DNA of 35,373 nucleotides, taken from assembly GCA_015499985.1 (NCBI GenBank), contig JAAAUF010000407.1:1-35373 (forward strand). Reading direction: 5' to 3'. Below the pieces are notes generated by a model that was not told where the DNA came from, ran no database searches, and was given only the letters and a program-made list of their open reading frames with translations. The DNA comes from Haplosporangium gracile. Taxonomy: Eukaryota; Mortierellomycota; Mortierellomycetes; Mortierellales; Mortierellaceae. Shown here one piece after another: positions 1 to 11,991 of this stretch. The position numbers and the translations under genes are program-made. Each line of letters opens with the position of its first letter. The stretch's first letter is position 1.

Positions 1-487
1 ATAGCATGTAATAGTACCTTTGGTTCTCCCATCGCCAAAGTCAAAGGTGTAGATGAGGTGATAAGTGTAAGAGAATGTGTGCGGAGAATATGAGAGTAGG
101 ACGGGTGGGTGTGTTCCAATTTCGCTTAGCATTACGCTTCACGACGGATGAAGCTTGAAGAAGTTATTTACATTTCGCTTAGTAAATCAGTCACAAATTT
201 CATTATGCTTATGGCTGTTACGTTAAAAGGTGTAGACCCATTTTTTATTGTAACGATAAAGATTGTTGACTTTAAAGAGGGTAATATTGCGGCCTGTTTC
301 TTTCCCTCCCTTGTTACACAGACGGACCACTTTTGGCCCAACATTCAAAAATCATCGTGACTTCTTTAAACATTCCATGACCTTGATCGTCGGACAATGC
401 GGGGATTATTTTTCTTCCTCCTCTTTTCTTTTTTCTTTTATTATATACAGTTTTCTTTCATCTCCTCCCAACACCACCTTTGCTCAC
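1..487. other. 3' flank of TAF1, no gene seen
   Basis: This stretch is AT-rich and lies downstream of the TAF1 stop codon. I see no convincing coding exon. An 11-base direct repeat (ATTTCGCTTAG) occurs at 119-129 and 172-182. The short open frames here have no recognisable composition or splice structure. Confidence 0.5.
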
Positions 488-3400
488 TTACTCCCATTCC
501 ATAGTCTCAGATTTGACCCGGACTTCTCCTGTCTCGTTCTCAGGCTGGCGCTTATCAGCCAAAGGAGGAGCCGACGAGGAGGCAGGACCGGAGTATGGGG
601 CGAATCCTGCGGTTCCGACGCTCATTGGGTTACGTGGAGGTGGAACTGTGAACCCATTGAACACGTTGCCAAATCCGGGGAACATTGTGCTGTTGTACGC
701 GCCGTAGCCACCAGGATGAAGGTTGGCCAATGCAACAGGTGGCGGCGCTCCAGAAACCATGCCGGCTGTTGCCGCCGACCCAGGCGTGCCTGCTCCGACA
801 TAAATGTTCGCCTTCAAGTCCGACTCCAAAATCTCGGCCTCCAACTGCCGGATCGTCTCCATTTGCGGCTGCAAGATCTTCTCAGCCCGTTGAAGAAGCG
901 CCAATGCCGCCTGTGTCCAGGCTGATTTCTCGCCGTTGTAGATCCACGAGTTGTTAACCATGATCTTGACGTCCGTCAAGAATGCATCCACCGTCCTGTA
1001 CGCGTAGTGGTTCTTGTTGGCGTCTCGCATTCCCGACAGGTCTCTGGGTTGTTTGATCACAATATCGTAGCCTGGTGCGATCTTGGGCGACACCGGTGCA
1101 ATGAATGCGTTCGCTTCCTGCATCGAAAGCAGAGTAGCCAGTACAGACTCAATAATGTTGGCCAGTTCCACGTCGGCCTTCTTACGACGACCGTAAGATT
1201 TTGCTGGAGGGTGCAGGTAGTCGTAAAAGTCTTCCATGTCATTGTTCTGTTGGCTGGCCGACTCGCTGCGCTTGCGCTTTGGTGGTGTTTCTAATCACAA
1301 GAAATCAATGCAAAGATGTGTTAGCAACTGCTTTTTGTAAGCGCATATCAGTATGAGACACAATATCATTAAGGACTTACGGAGCATCTTGGAGGGTAAT
1401 CGGACAACGAGGGCGTCCTTTTCTTCCTTTTCGCGCTCCTTCTCCAAATCAGCAACACGATCGATCACAGCCTTGGGGAATGAAATCTTGTTGCCATACA
1501 CTGCAGAAGATTGAGGCGATCCTTGTCTGAAAAATTCCGAACTACCTCTAGAGTTCGCCAACGAGCCCGGTGTTCCTGGAGGGATCGATCCTGCGCGGAG
1601 AGACGCATGTGGGGGCGACTTCATGCCGGTCACTCCTCCCGTCACTCCTCCCGAGGTCACATACGCAGTTCCTGTCACTCCAAGGTTGGGCAGTGCTCCT
1701 GAGGGATCGACATACTTGGGGCACTTCTTGTTCGTCTTCATGTGTCCAAGAGCTCCGCAGTTACTGCATTGGCGCTATTTCGTTAAAATACAGGGATGTA
1801 TATGTAATGTGAGATATTTGTGAAGAATGAGAAAGAGCATTGTATAAGACAGCACATCACTGTTCCATGGAGATTTACAATAACTTTTTTCTTTTTGAGG
1901 ACGGCGGTGGCGGGGTTCACAGGGAGCTCGGGTGCAGCAGAGCCAGCCTTGGCTGCAGCGCGGGCCATGCGACGCTCCTGGTTCCGGTTCAACCTGGCAA
2001 GCTCTTCCATGATGCGCTTCTTCATCCTCTGGTTCTTGGCCTCATCGTCCGTTGGTTCAAGGGCCTCCATGCTGATAGCGCTCTCCTCAATCTCCTGACG
2101 ATGGCGGATGTAGGTGTTCATGACAGCAGGGTCACGGATCGTCTCCGACTTCCAAACAGCCTCGCCGTTGGGTTGGCGAACGAGTCGTTTGATGATCAGA
2201 TGCTTGTTCCGGGACCCAAAGTTGCCGGCGCTAGTCCGAGAGCTGACACTGCCTGCCACAGACACATTATCGTCGTCCAAGTCGTTGGCGCGATCCCGCT
2301 CGCGCTCACTATGGTCACGGTAACGGCCAAACAATGATGGGGATGGTGAAACGCGGTTCCGGTCGATCGTTGATAACTCACGCCTCTGTCGGTCATAGTT
2401 CTCATCCTCATCGTTGTCGTTGTCAGAATCTCCTCTAATCTCATCATCACCTCCGTCAATCTCCTCAGTCTTGCTGAGTGCAGCCCGTTGTGCGTTCCAG
2501 ATACGCGTAATCTCCTCCTTGTAGACTTGCTGCTGCTCGGCGACGTTGTAACGATGAGTGCTCTTGGGAAGCAGTTCGATCTGAGCCAGCCTCTCCTCAA
2601 GAGACTCTCCTTCTCTCAAAAAAATGTCCTTCATGCTGATACGGACAAAACTGAATCCTTCTCCACGACCCGTAGGATCTCCAGCACCCCAAAGCTTCAA
2701 CATGGCCTTGCCCTGAGTGGCGTTGATAAAGTTGCGAGTCGTGATCCAGGGCGCTAACTGCTCCTCGATATCCATACTCGCCTCGGTATCCTCGTTCGCA
2801 TTATCCTCATCTCCTTCTGCGGCCTTGCCGTAACCTGCGTCTAACAGATGACGCTGTCCTACCAGCATACTCTCGTAGAGACAGACCATCTCGGGTGTGA
2901 CCATCTTCCTGATCTCCTCCTCGCTGGGCAACGGCGCGCCTCCCTTCAGCTTCCAATATCCTGTGTTGTTTCCCTTGCGCTGGTACTCTGCGAACTCCTT
3001 CAGCCTCTGGCGTATCTGGATCTCACTGTACTCGGGGTACGCCTTGCAGAGCTTGGTGAATTTAAGTCGACCTTGAGGATCCTTGCGCATGAAACGGAAA
3101 GAAGAAATCTGGAGGCGGTTCTTGATCATTGTGGTGATCTTGCGCGAGTGTGGTCCTGGGACGTCTTGCACGGGGTATGTTTGACCGACAACGTAGATGT
3201 GTGGGATGTGGCGAATGTAGTATTTAGTCTCGTTCTTGTAGGTGGTCCTGATGACTATAAAGTCCGTAGCCCTAGGTGGCTGCTCAAAGACTGGCGCCCT
3301 GATCATGTTGTTATAAAGCGCGCTCATCGTCTGACCAGGCTCGACATTACCAAAGTTGAGGAATGGTGTAGTGTCGGTCACATCCAGGACAAAGGACTCG

Positions 3401-5747
3401 CCAATCTCGCTGGTAGGCATATGAGTATCCTCGACTGACTCCTTGCGGTAGTAGTTGATCAGGATGCTTCCCATTCCTACGTTTTGAACAATGGCGGGGT
3501 GTTCTTCCGAATACTCGAGCAGGACAAAGTTCGTGTGGTCGCGCAGCGTCAGATCCTTAGAGCTCCTCATGACTTCTCCCAGCTCCTTTCTCTTCTTATT
3601 CTTCTTCTTGCTACCCTTGACTCGAGAGAATGTGATCTCGACGTTGGGCGGGATCTGGAACGAGGGCCGGTGGAAGGAGCGGAGTTCCGTCTTTGTCAAC
3701 TTGTTTTTGTACCACGGCTTCATCAGCTTAACGGCAGGCAAAGCATGCTGGACCACCAACTGACCAAATGTCTGACGGACTCTGTGAAACCGACCTTCTT
3801 TGTGCGCTTCGTAGAACCGATCGTTGGACACGTTAAAGCGGTCGATCCCGAGTTTCCTGTGAGTCTCGGCCTCCGAAGGGTCGTTAACATTGGTGACCAC
3901 ACGATATGCCGGGAACTGAACTTTCCTTCCGCGTTTCACTATACATAGTTAATGAGAAAACACAACACTAATGTTAGCGCGCTTCGCCTTCCATACTTAT
4001 ACTATGATAACGCATTTTGATCCAAGCCATCATACCTCTGAATCCGTCTCCCATGGCCTTGTTGTCCATTGATGTAAGGTCGAACAGCACGTTCACATCG
4101 TTCATGTTTAGGCTGATATGACTAAAAGATTTGTATGGCTTGCTGTCGTCCCAAACAATCGACTCTTCCCAGTCACCGCTCTCAAGATCGTAGTTCCTGG
4201 ACGCAAACAGCTCTGTAGTATCTTTGAGTGTTGGATTGACCACCGCCGTTTCACTTCTATATATCACAGCATGAGGTCCCAAGGTTAATCAATGGTTCTT
4301 TACGCAGAGATTACTTAAAACAGCTGCTCATATAATCATGGTAACTTACCCATCCATCATCACGTCTTGTGTAGGGACAACAGAGTCGTCCCAGACAATG
4401 CGGTCCTCCCATGAATCGAGTTGCACCGAGTAAAAGTCCTTCGTGTCAGGGACTTTCCATTGAAGGCTGTTGAGCCACTCCTTGTCCAATGCCTCCTATT
4501 ACAAAAGAAGAGGTATCCAGTTAGCAAATAGCTGTTTTTTTAAAGTTGTCGCCATGCATACGAACATACTCTTGATCACTCACCTCTGAGCTGTCGTAGT
4601 ATTCCAGATACCGTTCATTGACCGCTGAATGGTCTTCTGGTAGTTCAAACACCTTCTTCTGGTCGAGGCTCTGGCTGAATTTCGACGTTGTCGGGAACCC
4701 AGCTATGAAAACAGAGTGAAGAGGGGAAAAGGTGATGTGATCAGCGTGACGCCCATAGCCATATATGAAATTAATTAACTGGCACAAATAAAAACTATGC
4801 AAACAGTAGTTTGAACGAACCTGGCTTAGCACGAGAATGCGGAAACCGCTTGGGGCGTTTGGTGTTGAACAGTTCCGAGAATTTGAGGATTTTGTTTTCC
4901 TCAAAGGCAGGATATAGTTTCCGTACGTCGATTGACTCAACTGGGGCAGGTGCTGTTGAGGTGGCGGCGGCAGCTCCCGGCAGTCCAGGTAATGGTGACG
5001 GAGGCAACAGAGGTTTAGACAATCCTACGCCACCTGCCTGCTGCTGCTGTTTGCTCTGTTCCTCCTGAAGGTACAGCTGCTGACGCTGCAAAAGAGTGAG
5101 TGCAGGCTGCTGTGATACCGACGGTAATGCTGGCATACTGGTCTTGACAGCACCTGCCTTGGATTCTCCGTCTGATTCCTCTGCATCATAGTCCTCATCC
5201 ATAGAATCCAGTCTTGACTTTGTCCGACCTCCTTGACTACTACTCCTCATGGCCGTTGTTGCTGTAGCTTTGACAGCAGTAAGACCCTTCTGCAAGTATC
5301 GTTGGCTGAACATCTCCTGCTCGGTGTTATCGACAGCGAGGTCGTTGATTTCCGAAAAGTCGACTGCGTCTTTGTCGTGCTCAAAAGTTGACTTGATTGT
5401 TGAGATGTTAACCTCGCCATCGTCGTCCTCTTCCTCATCGTCAACATCATCTCCTGCTGCACCTGGCTGTGCTTTGACCTCGTTCTCGTCGACTCCCAGT
5501 GTCTTGGCAGAGAAGAGTTGTGTAAGTTGCTCATTGTTCTCCAGACTCTCTAAGGCTTCACGGAATTCCTGTTACAAAATGGTAATTGTTGATTAGTAGA
5601 AAATCCAAACAAAATCAAATATAGATTCAACTGGCATGCAGACAACAGGGGCGTTAATTCGGGGGTTGCGTGGTGTTTTACCTCTGGCAAGTCCTCGACC
5701 TTGCCGGACTTGTCAACGTTTCCAAAGAAGTAACCGGCTAAAGACAT
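488..5747 (-). CDS. TAF1: Transcription initiation factor TFIID subunit 1 (TAF1)
   Basis: TAF1 is the scaffold subunit of the nuclear TFIID complex that binds TBP and core promoters. Eight exons on the minus strand: 5682-5747, 4821-5568, 4584-4702, 4350-4495, 4036-4256, 1879-3938, 1381-1774, 488-1290. All junctions are GT-AG with matching phase, giving 1518 aa. The start MSLAGYFFGNVDK is the typical TAF1 N-terminus. Residues from about 434 carry the central TAF1 domain (DUF3591; YRVVTNVNDPSEAE, then RFNVSNDRFYEAHKEGRF). A CCHC zinc knuckle follows (C1123, C1126, H1131, C1138), with an unspliced-looking lysine run just before it across the intron. A single bromodomain occupies about 1292-1393, with the acetyl-lysine-reading Asn at about 1370 (YN motif). 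Metazoan TAF1 has two bromodomains, budding yeast Taf1 none, plants one. The N-terminal region holds an acidic stretch and Q/P-rich low complexity. Introns are 88-118 nt. Exon edges were read by eye, so single-base errors are possible. Confidence 0.95.
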
Positions 5748-6042
5748 TGTCGTTACTGTGTGTGCGTGTCTGTGTGTGTGTGTGTGATGAAGGGTATATG
5801 TGTTGTTGTTTTTGGTTTGATTGGCACTCCTGTTCTCTGCTTGCAGTCCTGGTAAGTTGCAATTCCGTGTCCTAGAAGGGAAGGAAAAGGGTGCAGTTGT
5901 GTGTGGAGCAAAGGGGCAGGCAAACGCGACAAACAATGCCCGCTCAAGGCCCTTTTATATGTTTTGGATCTGAAAATGTAGTAAATGCGATGAGCGGAAG
6001 AAATGCTCCCTTAATTTCTTTTATTTGCTGTGCAGAAGCGGC
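5748..6042 (-). promoter_or_regulatory. TAF1 upstream region / glycosylase 3' flank
   Basis: The 295 bp between the glycosylase stop and the TAF1 start must hold the 3' end of the former and the TAF1 promoter and leader. A (TG)n-type stretch lies at about 5757-5785, immediately upstream of the TAF1 start. I see no clear TATA box. Confidence 0.4.
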
Positions 6043-7606
6043 TCAAAAGGGCGCGGTGACGGTACCAGAGTCGTCTGCGTTTCGCCACATATACCACGAG
6101 GCAATGCTGCGATATGGTCGCCATATCTCGGCCATCCTCTCCATATCACCGCAGCTCATCTCGCCCTTTTTCGCGCTCCCCTTCCCCTTGGCTCCTCTCT
6201 TCTTGACTTTGCCGTACTCCAAGCTCGCAACAGTCGTGCCCCAAATTCCATTCTTGTAATCCTTCCTGAAGTGCTTCTCCATCCCCTTGCGGACCCCCAA
6301 GTCCAGTGTTGGCAAAACATCCAATCGCCCGAGCGTGTCCATCATGAACATGTCGATAGTCCATGGTCCAATTCCTCGGACACAAAGCAACTGAGCTGCA
6401 AGCTCATCGTCTGTGAGCGCCTGTAGTGCTGCCTTGTCGCTTGCAAATGTGATTTTGCCTTCGACGAAATGACGCGCAAGGTCTTGGATGTAGGAGGCTT
6501 TGCGTTCAGAGAGTCCACAGCTGCGCAACCGGTCCATTGGGGTCGCCAAGACTTGCTCAGGGGTAGGGAACCGCTTGTCGCCACTATCGAGAGAATCTAG
6601 AGTGACTTCGGGGCTGTAATGGAAGACAAACTTGAAGATGATCGACCGCGCGGCCTTCCAGTGCACCTGCTGGCCAATAATAGTGCGTGATAGCACTCTA
6701 TTAACAAGCAGAGGGATACAAGCATGTAAGTGGGTTTACTAGGTTATAAATTGACAAGGAAATAAAGATTAAGCAACCATTGCTTACCGAAAGTAATTAT
6801 TGTCGTGGTCAGCGTAGATGCTGTAAGGATACTTGGCAATGAGAGGTGCAAGGGCGGGGTCGACTTTACACAGATGCTCCAGCGCTTCTTGAGCATAGGT
6901 AGGAACGTGGAGGGGTCTCTTAGACCAAGGGCTCTCTACTGAGGCTTTAGGCTTGGCTTCTTTGGCCTTGGTCACCTTGACTTTCGATGTGTCGATGGAA
7001 GCGACTGCCATGCTGCTGACAGTCATCTCAATGTCTGGTGAAGTACGGTCCGCTGACTTTCGAGAACGAGACTTGACCGTCGTTGCCTGTGTGCTTTCGC
7101 ATGTATCATTCTTGACAACAACGGTGGAGGTCTGAAGGCGTGAAGAGGTAGAGTGAGGAGTGGAGAAAAGTGTGAGACAGGAGGAAAGAGGAGTGCGAGT
7201 TACACCTGAGAGTATTGAGTAGTCAATTGAAACTATTCGAGGTTATAGAACTCACCTCGGCTTTGACGACTTTAGTCTGGATGGTCTTAGCAGCTTTCTA
7301 TAGGAGCAGTGAATGAAAGAATGGTATCGTTAGAACACTGAAAATGGGAGGCTTTCAAGTGATACAAATGAAAATACGAATGTCAAGCAACTGACTTACT
7401 GTGGCAAGAGTACGAGTGGAAGCCCTGAACAAATGAACGTAATTTGGTGGCGTTAATGATCCATTGAAAAGACTGCTAAAAATTGAACAAACGTTTGATA
7501 ACATAAATTACCTTGACTTTGTGTGCTTGAACACGGAAGTGAGAGCCGGTTTGAGTGTCGTTGTAGTTGAGACTGCGAGGGTGAGAGTCTTTCTCCTAGT
7601 CTGCAT
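6043..7606 (-). CDS. MAG1: DNA-3-methyladenine glycosylase II (HhH-GPD family, AlkA/Mag1-like)
   Basis: This base-excision-repair enzyme removes alkylated purines such as 3-methyladenine. Five exons on the minus strand: 7512-7606, 7400-7424, 7256-7297, 6788-7131, 6043-6697; all phases match, giving 386 aa. The helix-hairpin-helix is visible as LCVRGIGPWTIDMF (about residues 272-286), and the catalytic Asp is probably D301 in PTLDLGVRKG. The family signature RTIIGQQVHWKAA begins near residue 173. The first ~115 residues are K/T/S-rich and disordered-looking, with an Arg/Lys-rich, acid-free start that could be a mitochondrial presequence or a nuclear signal. Exons 2 and 3 are very small (25 and 42 nt). 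The gene is divergent from SWP1. The family call is firm; orthology to yeast MAG1 rather than another HhH-GPD member is likely. Confidence 0.9.
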
Positions 7607-8035
7607 GGTGGTTATAAATGAGGATGGTGAAGCAGGAGAAACAGAGAGATGTCAAACGAAGCCAACCTCTCTTTTAAGGTCCATCTCAATGTAGCCTTTG
7701 CGATAAATTGTCGGTGATGAAATTTTTACGCTTCAATCGGAAATTACACTGCGTCAACTGTTAGGTCACCCTTAACCACCCAGACATTTGCCAACGTTTG
7801 ATTGCCTTTGAATATCCCCTGTCAATTTCTGACTGGCTGCAGTCTAACAGGCAGACAAGGCAGACAAGGCAGATAAGGCAGACAGACAGACAGACACTCC
7901 ATCATCGTTCACACCCCTCCTCGCCCGTGCATCGCTCTTTTCACATCCTTTTTATCCTCTCCTCCCTCGCATCCTTTTTTTCACTCTCCTCCCCTTCTTC
8001 CTTCATTCTTCTTCACACTTCATCCCTTAGACAAC
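7607..8035. promoter_or_regulatory. Divergent promoter region between MAG1-like gene and SWP1
   Basis: The two start codons lie 429 bp apart and point away from each other, so this segment must drive both. On the SWP1 side the last ~110 bp are strongly pyrimidine-rich and end in CCCTTAGACAACATGGC, a good start context. A short tandem repeat (GGCAGACAA units running into CAGA units) sits at 7850-7894. No TATA box is evident. Confidence 0.5.
7850..7894. repeat. Short tandem repeat (GGCAGACAA)3 running into (CAGA)n
   Basis: Three near-identical 9-bp units are followed by tetranucleotide CAGA units. It is located in the divergent promoter about 140 bp upstream of the SWP1 start. Confidence 0.85.
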
Positions 8036-9407
8036 ATGGCAAAGTTCAGGTCCCTACTGCTGGTCACACTCCTAGCTTCGCTCTCCACAGCCATCGCAGA
8101 GTCATGGAAGGTCCAAAACATCAATCTCATTATCGCTGCTCCAGGAGGCAACAAAAAGGCCGAGCACAAGTAAGGCCTCCTCTTCTCTATTCAGACATCA
8201 GCTTCAATAGACTCAAGAGTTCAAATTCGCCTTTCAGGGCAGCCGACATAGTGCACTCATCAGCTTGTTTGTTCACGCGTAACAAACGAACGCGAGTCAG
8301 CAGGAGATAGGACTTTGTGCATGATTCATACGACGCGTCTCTGATTCAACGGATATCCAACGGCAAATCGTACAAACATATAGCGATGGAATCGATTGAA
8401 CTCGCATTAACGTAATTGAACCTATTCGTGGTTATAATAGGTTGGAATACCCATATGCTGTCCAGGACATTACAGCTGACTCAACGGACGTGTTTAAGTT
8501 CTCGTTCAAGATTGAGAATAAGGAGAAGCCTCACCAGGCTATGGTTGTTTTCCAGAGTCAGGATGAGTTCCAGGACGAGATCATGATCGCTGCCTCGGTC
8601 AAGTCTTCAGGAAAGGGCCGCTTCGACCTCGTAAGGACAAGTCTGCTTTTCACTTCAAAAGCCATGGACAGTTCCTTTCCTCTCAGACAAGGATTACCCC
8701 CTGACTGACCGTTATTCTGATCAAATTGAATTCATTGTAGAGCTTCAACAAGGCCGACGCCAAGTTCAAGTACGGAACACGCAAGTACACAATGACCTTC
8801 TTGGTTGGTGGACCCAAGATCGAAGAACCTTACAAGTATACCCTCGGCAACATTGAGGTCAAGGGCCCCTCCTCCAACCCCGCCACTCGCCCTGCCCGCC
8901 TTCACTACCAGGCTCAGCCCGAGATCCACCACCAGTTCCGCCCCGACCAAAAGTTGATCAACACTGCTATCTCTGGACTCTTCACTTTCCTCGTTCTCAC
9001 CCCCTTTGCCGTCCTCTTCTTCCTCGTAAGCTTCATTCATTCGCGCGCGCCCAATCTCAACTCTGTGGTTCCATCTTTTCAATTGCTACCGGAATGAATA
9101 TCCTAATTCTTGGTAATACCTTCTTAATTTAAATTAATAGTGGAGGAAGTTAGGCATCAAGTTTGAGCCTCTCCAGGCCATGACCTCAAGGCCCTTCGAC
9201 CTCATCAACGCCGTTGTCTTTTTCGGATCGATTGCAGGAATTGAGTTTGTGTTCTACAACTACTGGACCCACGTCACCTTGTTTCCTGTCCTCCAAGCCC
9301 TTAGCGGCCTCTCCGTCATTGCCTTTATCTCGGGTCGCTATGTCCTCTCGGCTGTTCAGACCCGTCGACTCCAACGCACTGCTGGATCAGCCAAGAAGGA
9401 GTTGTAA
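8036..9407 (+). CDS. SWP1: Oligosaccharyltransferase subunit, ribophorin II / Swp1
   Basis: Swp1/ribophorin II is an accessory subunit of the ER oligosaccharyltransferase that N-glycosylates nascent proteins. Four exons: 8036-8169, 8441-8630, 8741-9025, 9141-9407, all in phase, giving 291 aa. Yeast Swp1 has a similar length (286 aa), so this is the short fungal form that lacks the long N-terminal region of animal RPN2. A signal peptide (about residues 1-21) precedes a lumenal beta-rich domain. Three hydrophobic segments follow: one ending exon 3 (SGLFTFLVLTPFAVLFFL) and two in exon 4. The chain ends in KKEL, which fits a C-terminal di-lysine (KKxx) ER-retrieval signal. The first intron (271 nt) is longer than the others (110 and 115). 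Start context ACAACATGGC is good. The membrane layout and conserved RPFDLINAV region support the call. Confidence 0.92.
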
Positions 9408-9542
9408 ACATCGAGGGACATGAAATTGCACGGCAGTATCGTTTTTTTTTAGCAAAGGAAACTAGATGATTCCCTATCTGAAAGGAGTAGAAGCGGCGTG
9501 TTCCAATAGAACCTCTGGCATTTCGCTTCAACAAGCGCGTAT

Positions 9543-9548
9543 AATAAA
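9543..9548 (+). terminator. Polyadenylation signal AATAAA after SWP1
   Basis: A canonical AATAAA hexamer lies 135 bp after the SWP1 stop and about 120 bp before the QTRT2 start. Its use is inferred. Confidence 0.4.
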
Positions 9549-9666
9549 TTTGATCTTCAATCGAAAAGGAAATGTGTCCTACAACAAATTCCAAGCCACA
9601 GAACCTTCAAAAGAAAAGAAAAAAAAGGTTCGCATGCATACTTCTCGACAACGAATCGACAGCACC

Positions 9667-11791
9667 ATGACATCGCCATTGAGGTTCCAAATCAAGCACA
9701 CATCAACCAAGGCATCAGGAGCAAAAGAATCGGCGCGCTGTGGAACATTTGCCCTTTCCCAGTCGATTGCTGCAGGAACTGATCAGCAGCATGTCAAGAG
9801 GACGATCGAGACCCCTGGCTGTCTGATGTATTCCCAGAAGGGTGCTGTGCCCCATCTCACCCCCGATAACCTGCGTCAGCAGGGCTTTGGAGGCGTCAAC
9901 GTTTCCCTCGAGCAAATCTTGTAAGCACTTCGGGATGATATTAACTGATCAAATCAACTGATTAATTAGTTGGTCAATTAGCGTTGTTGCGACAGATCAC
10001 TGATACTGTTTACAATGGATTAAAATTAGGCAAACGGATCAGCCTGGATCGTTTTCAAAGTGGCCAGAAACCTCCCCGATCCCCCAATTCAAGGGCTACA
10101 AATTCACACTCTCAGAATACTTGCGCCTTCAGGATCTCATCACCTTTTGCGACCTCCGGGACTACTCTTACGCCGCAGAGACCTTCCGTCATCCTACAAC
10201 CCCTCCAGTCAAGAAGCTGGCCTCCAACACCGACTATCATGCAGTCCTCTCAACGCCCAAGGGAATCCGTCAATTGACCTTGGACGATTACCTCAAAACG
10301 GTTCGTCACTACCGTCCAGATGTGGTTGTCGCCTTGGCGGATACGATTGCAGAGACGACTGCTCCTAATGAGAAGCGGGTCAGGAAGAGTTTGGAGAGAT
10401 CCCTCAAATGGTTGGATCAGATCTTGTCGGAGAGAGCAGGACAGGATGGTACGATTGCTGATCGTCGGGTGGAGGAGGAGAAGAAGCGGAGGAGGGAAAG
10501 GAAGGAGAAGAAGCGGAATGCTGTTGCGGCTACTAAGACTGCAGATGAAGGACAACAGGATCAGGAGCAGGATCAAGGGGCAGAGATTCCTAAGGAAAAG
10601 GACGAGGAGATCCATATTGAACCTACTCCTACAGAGGCTTGGACTGATGTTGGATTGTTTGCGGCTGTAGGAGGTGCACACTTGGAAGAGTCAAGGATCT
10701 GGAGTGCGCAGGAGACAGCTAAGAAGGAGGGCGTTGACGGATTTGTGATCGACACTCTTTCTTTGAGCGCATTGGACAAGGATGGTAGACTGGAGCATGT
10801 CCAGACTTCTTTGGACCACTTGCCTTCAGACAAGCCAAGACTGCTCTATGGACTCCATGCCCCTGGTATGTGAACGCGTTCTTTTTTGTGAAATGCGATT
10901 TTCGCTTCGGCGGTTCTGTGAACTGACATCGATATCTTCACTCGAACTTTACTAGAGGATGTTCTGGAGGCGGTGGCCATGGGTATTGATCTGTTCGACA
11001 CTTCATACCCATTCCAGTTGACCGAGGACGGCAAGGCATCGCTGTACTACTATGGACCCCGCCCTGCAGGCCAGGACAAGAGCAACAGCAAAACGCTTCG
11101 AAGCATCAACCTCTGGGACGACGAACACGGTGACAAGTTTGTGCCAATCCTCGAGGGCTGTGGATGCTACGCCTGCAAGGACAACAAACATACCCGTGCC
11201 TATATCAACCATCTCTTGAAGACCCACGAGATGTTGGCTACCGTCTTGCTCATGGGGTAATATGTTGTCCACTTGATAAGGCGATTCTTGGTCACCTTCT
11301 TGAGAGCTTTCGTTTCTTCGTGTGGCGTGCTTATTAACGAGTTTTGGTCTTTCTTTCCCGTAATATGTAGACACAACATGTACCAGTACTCCCAGTTCTT
11401 CGCCCTTGTCCGTGAATCAATCCAAGATGGCACCTTCCAAGAAAAATCAACCGCATTCTTTGCAGCCTTCGGGAAAGAACCGGTCCGCACATTGGAGAAG
11501 CATCCCAACCAGATTATTGTCGAAGGCGCCCTCCAGAAACGTAACCAGCGGTTGGAGGGTGCTGAAGAAGGTGTTGTTGGGGCCATTGATATGGATGCCA
11601 GCACCGTCACTACTCCTAGTCTTGGCGTCGCTGTTGGTGTTAGTGCTGAGGATGTCGAGATGGAGGATGGGAACAAGTCCAAGAAGCGTCATGAGACGGA
11701 GGAGGCTGGTGAGGATGGTAGAGCTAAAGATGAGGTTGTGGAGAAGAAGGTTAAGAAAACCGCCGCTGCCGAGTCGTCCTCGCCATTGTAA
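9667..11791 (+). CDS. QTRT2: Queuine tRNA-ribosyltransferase accessory subunit 2 (QTRT2/QTRTD1)
   Basis: QTRT2 is the non-catalytic partner of QTRT1 in the eukaryotic tRNA-guanine transglycosylase, which swaps G34 for queuine in tRNA-Asp, -Asn, -His and -Tyr. Four exons: 9667-9920, 10030-10865, 10956-11256, 11371-11791, all in phase, giving 603 aa. The N-terminus shows the TGT pattern TIETPGCLMYSQKGAVPHLT. The barrel segment MGIDLFDTSYPFQLTEDGKA (about 372-391) is of the subunit-2 type and lacks the catalytic-subunit PTR motif. Zinc ligands are C432, C434, C437 (CxCxxC) and H465. Animal QTRT2 is near 415 aa; the extra length is a K/R/E/Q-rich insert (about residues 225-270) and a charged C-terminal tail with KKRH and KKVKK clusters. 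Most Ascomycota such as budding yeast lack queuosine. QTRT1 is not in this window. Confidence 0.92.
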
Positions 11792-11815
11792 AATAATCCG
11801 ATAAGAATAACGTGT

Positions 11816-11821
11816 AATAAA
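11816..11821 (+). terminator. Polyadenylation signal AATAAA after QTRT2
   Basis: A canonical hexamer lies 25 bp after the QTRT2 stop, in the 200-bp convergent gap before the defensin-like gene. Its use is inferred. Confidence 0.5.
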
Positions 11822-11991
11822 TGGCGCGGTAAACTTTTCCATATTGGTAAGTTTGTGTTTTTGTGTATTTTAATTACGATAAAGAGGTTGGTGGTTGACA
11901 GTTATTAGGCGGAAGATTTTGTGAAGAGCTGTACAGTACAAGCGTGAAAATAGTGAGAATTATGAAGAAATAGAACAAATGGGCGAGAGAA

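Noticed and set aside
2848..3438. 196-codon plus-strand frame
   Set aside because: It is antisense to the TAF1 central domain, whose sequence is clearly conserved; the plus frame has no recognisable motif.
7850..7894. Possible CRISPR-like or transposon repeat
   Set aside because: The units are only 4-9 bp, contiguous and without spacers; it is a simple tandem repeat.
10250..10681. 143-codon minus-strand frame rich in leucine
   Set aside because: It is the antisense shadow of the K/R/E-rich insert of QTRT2.
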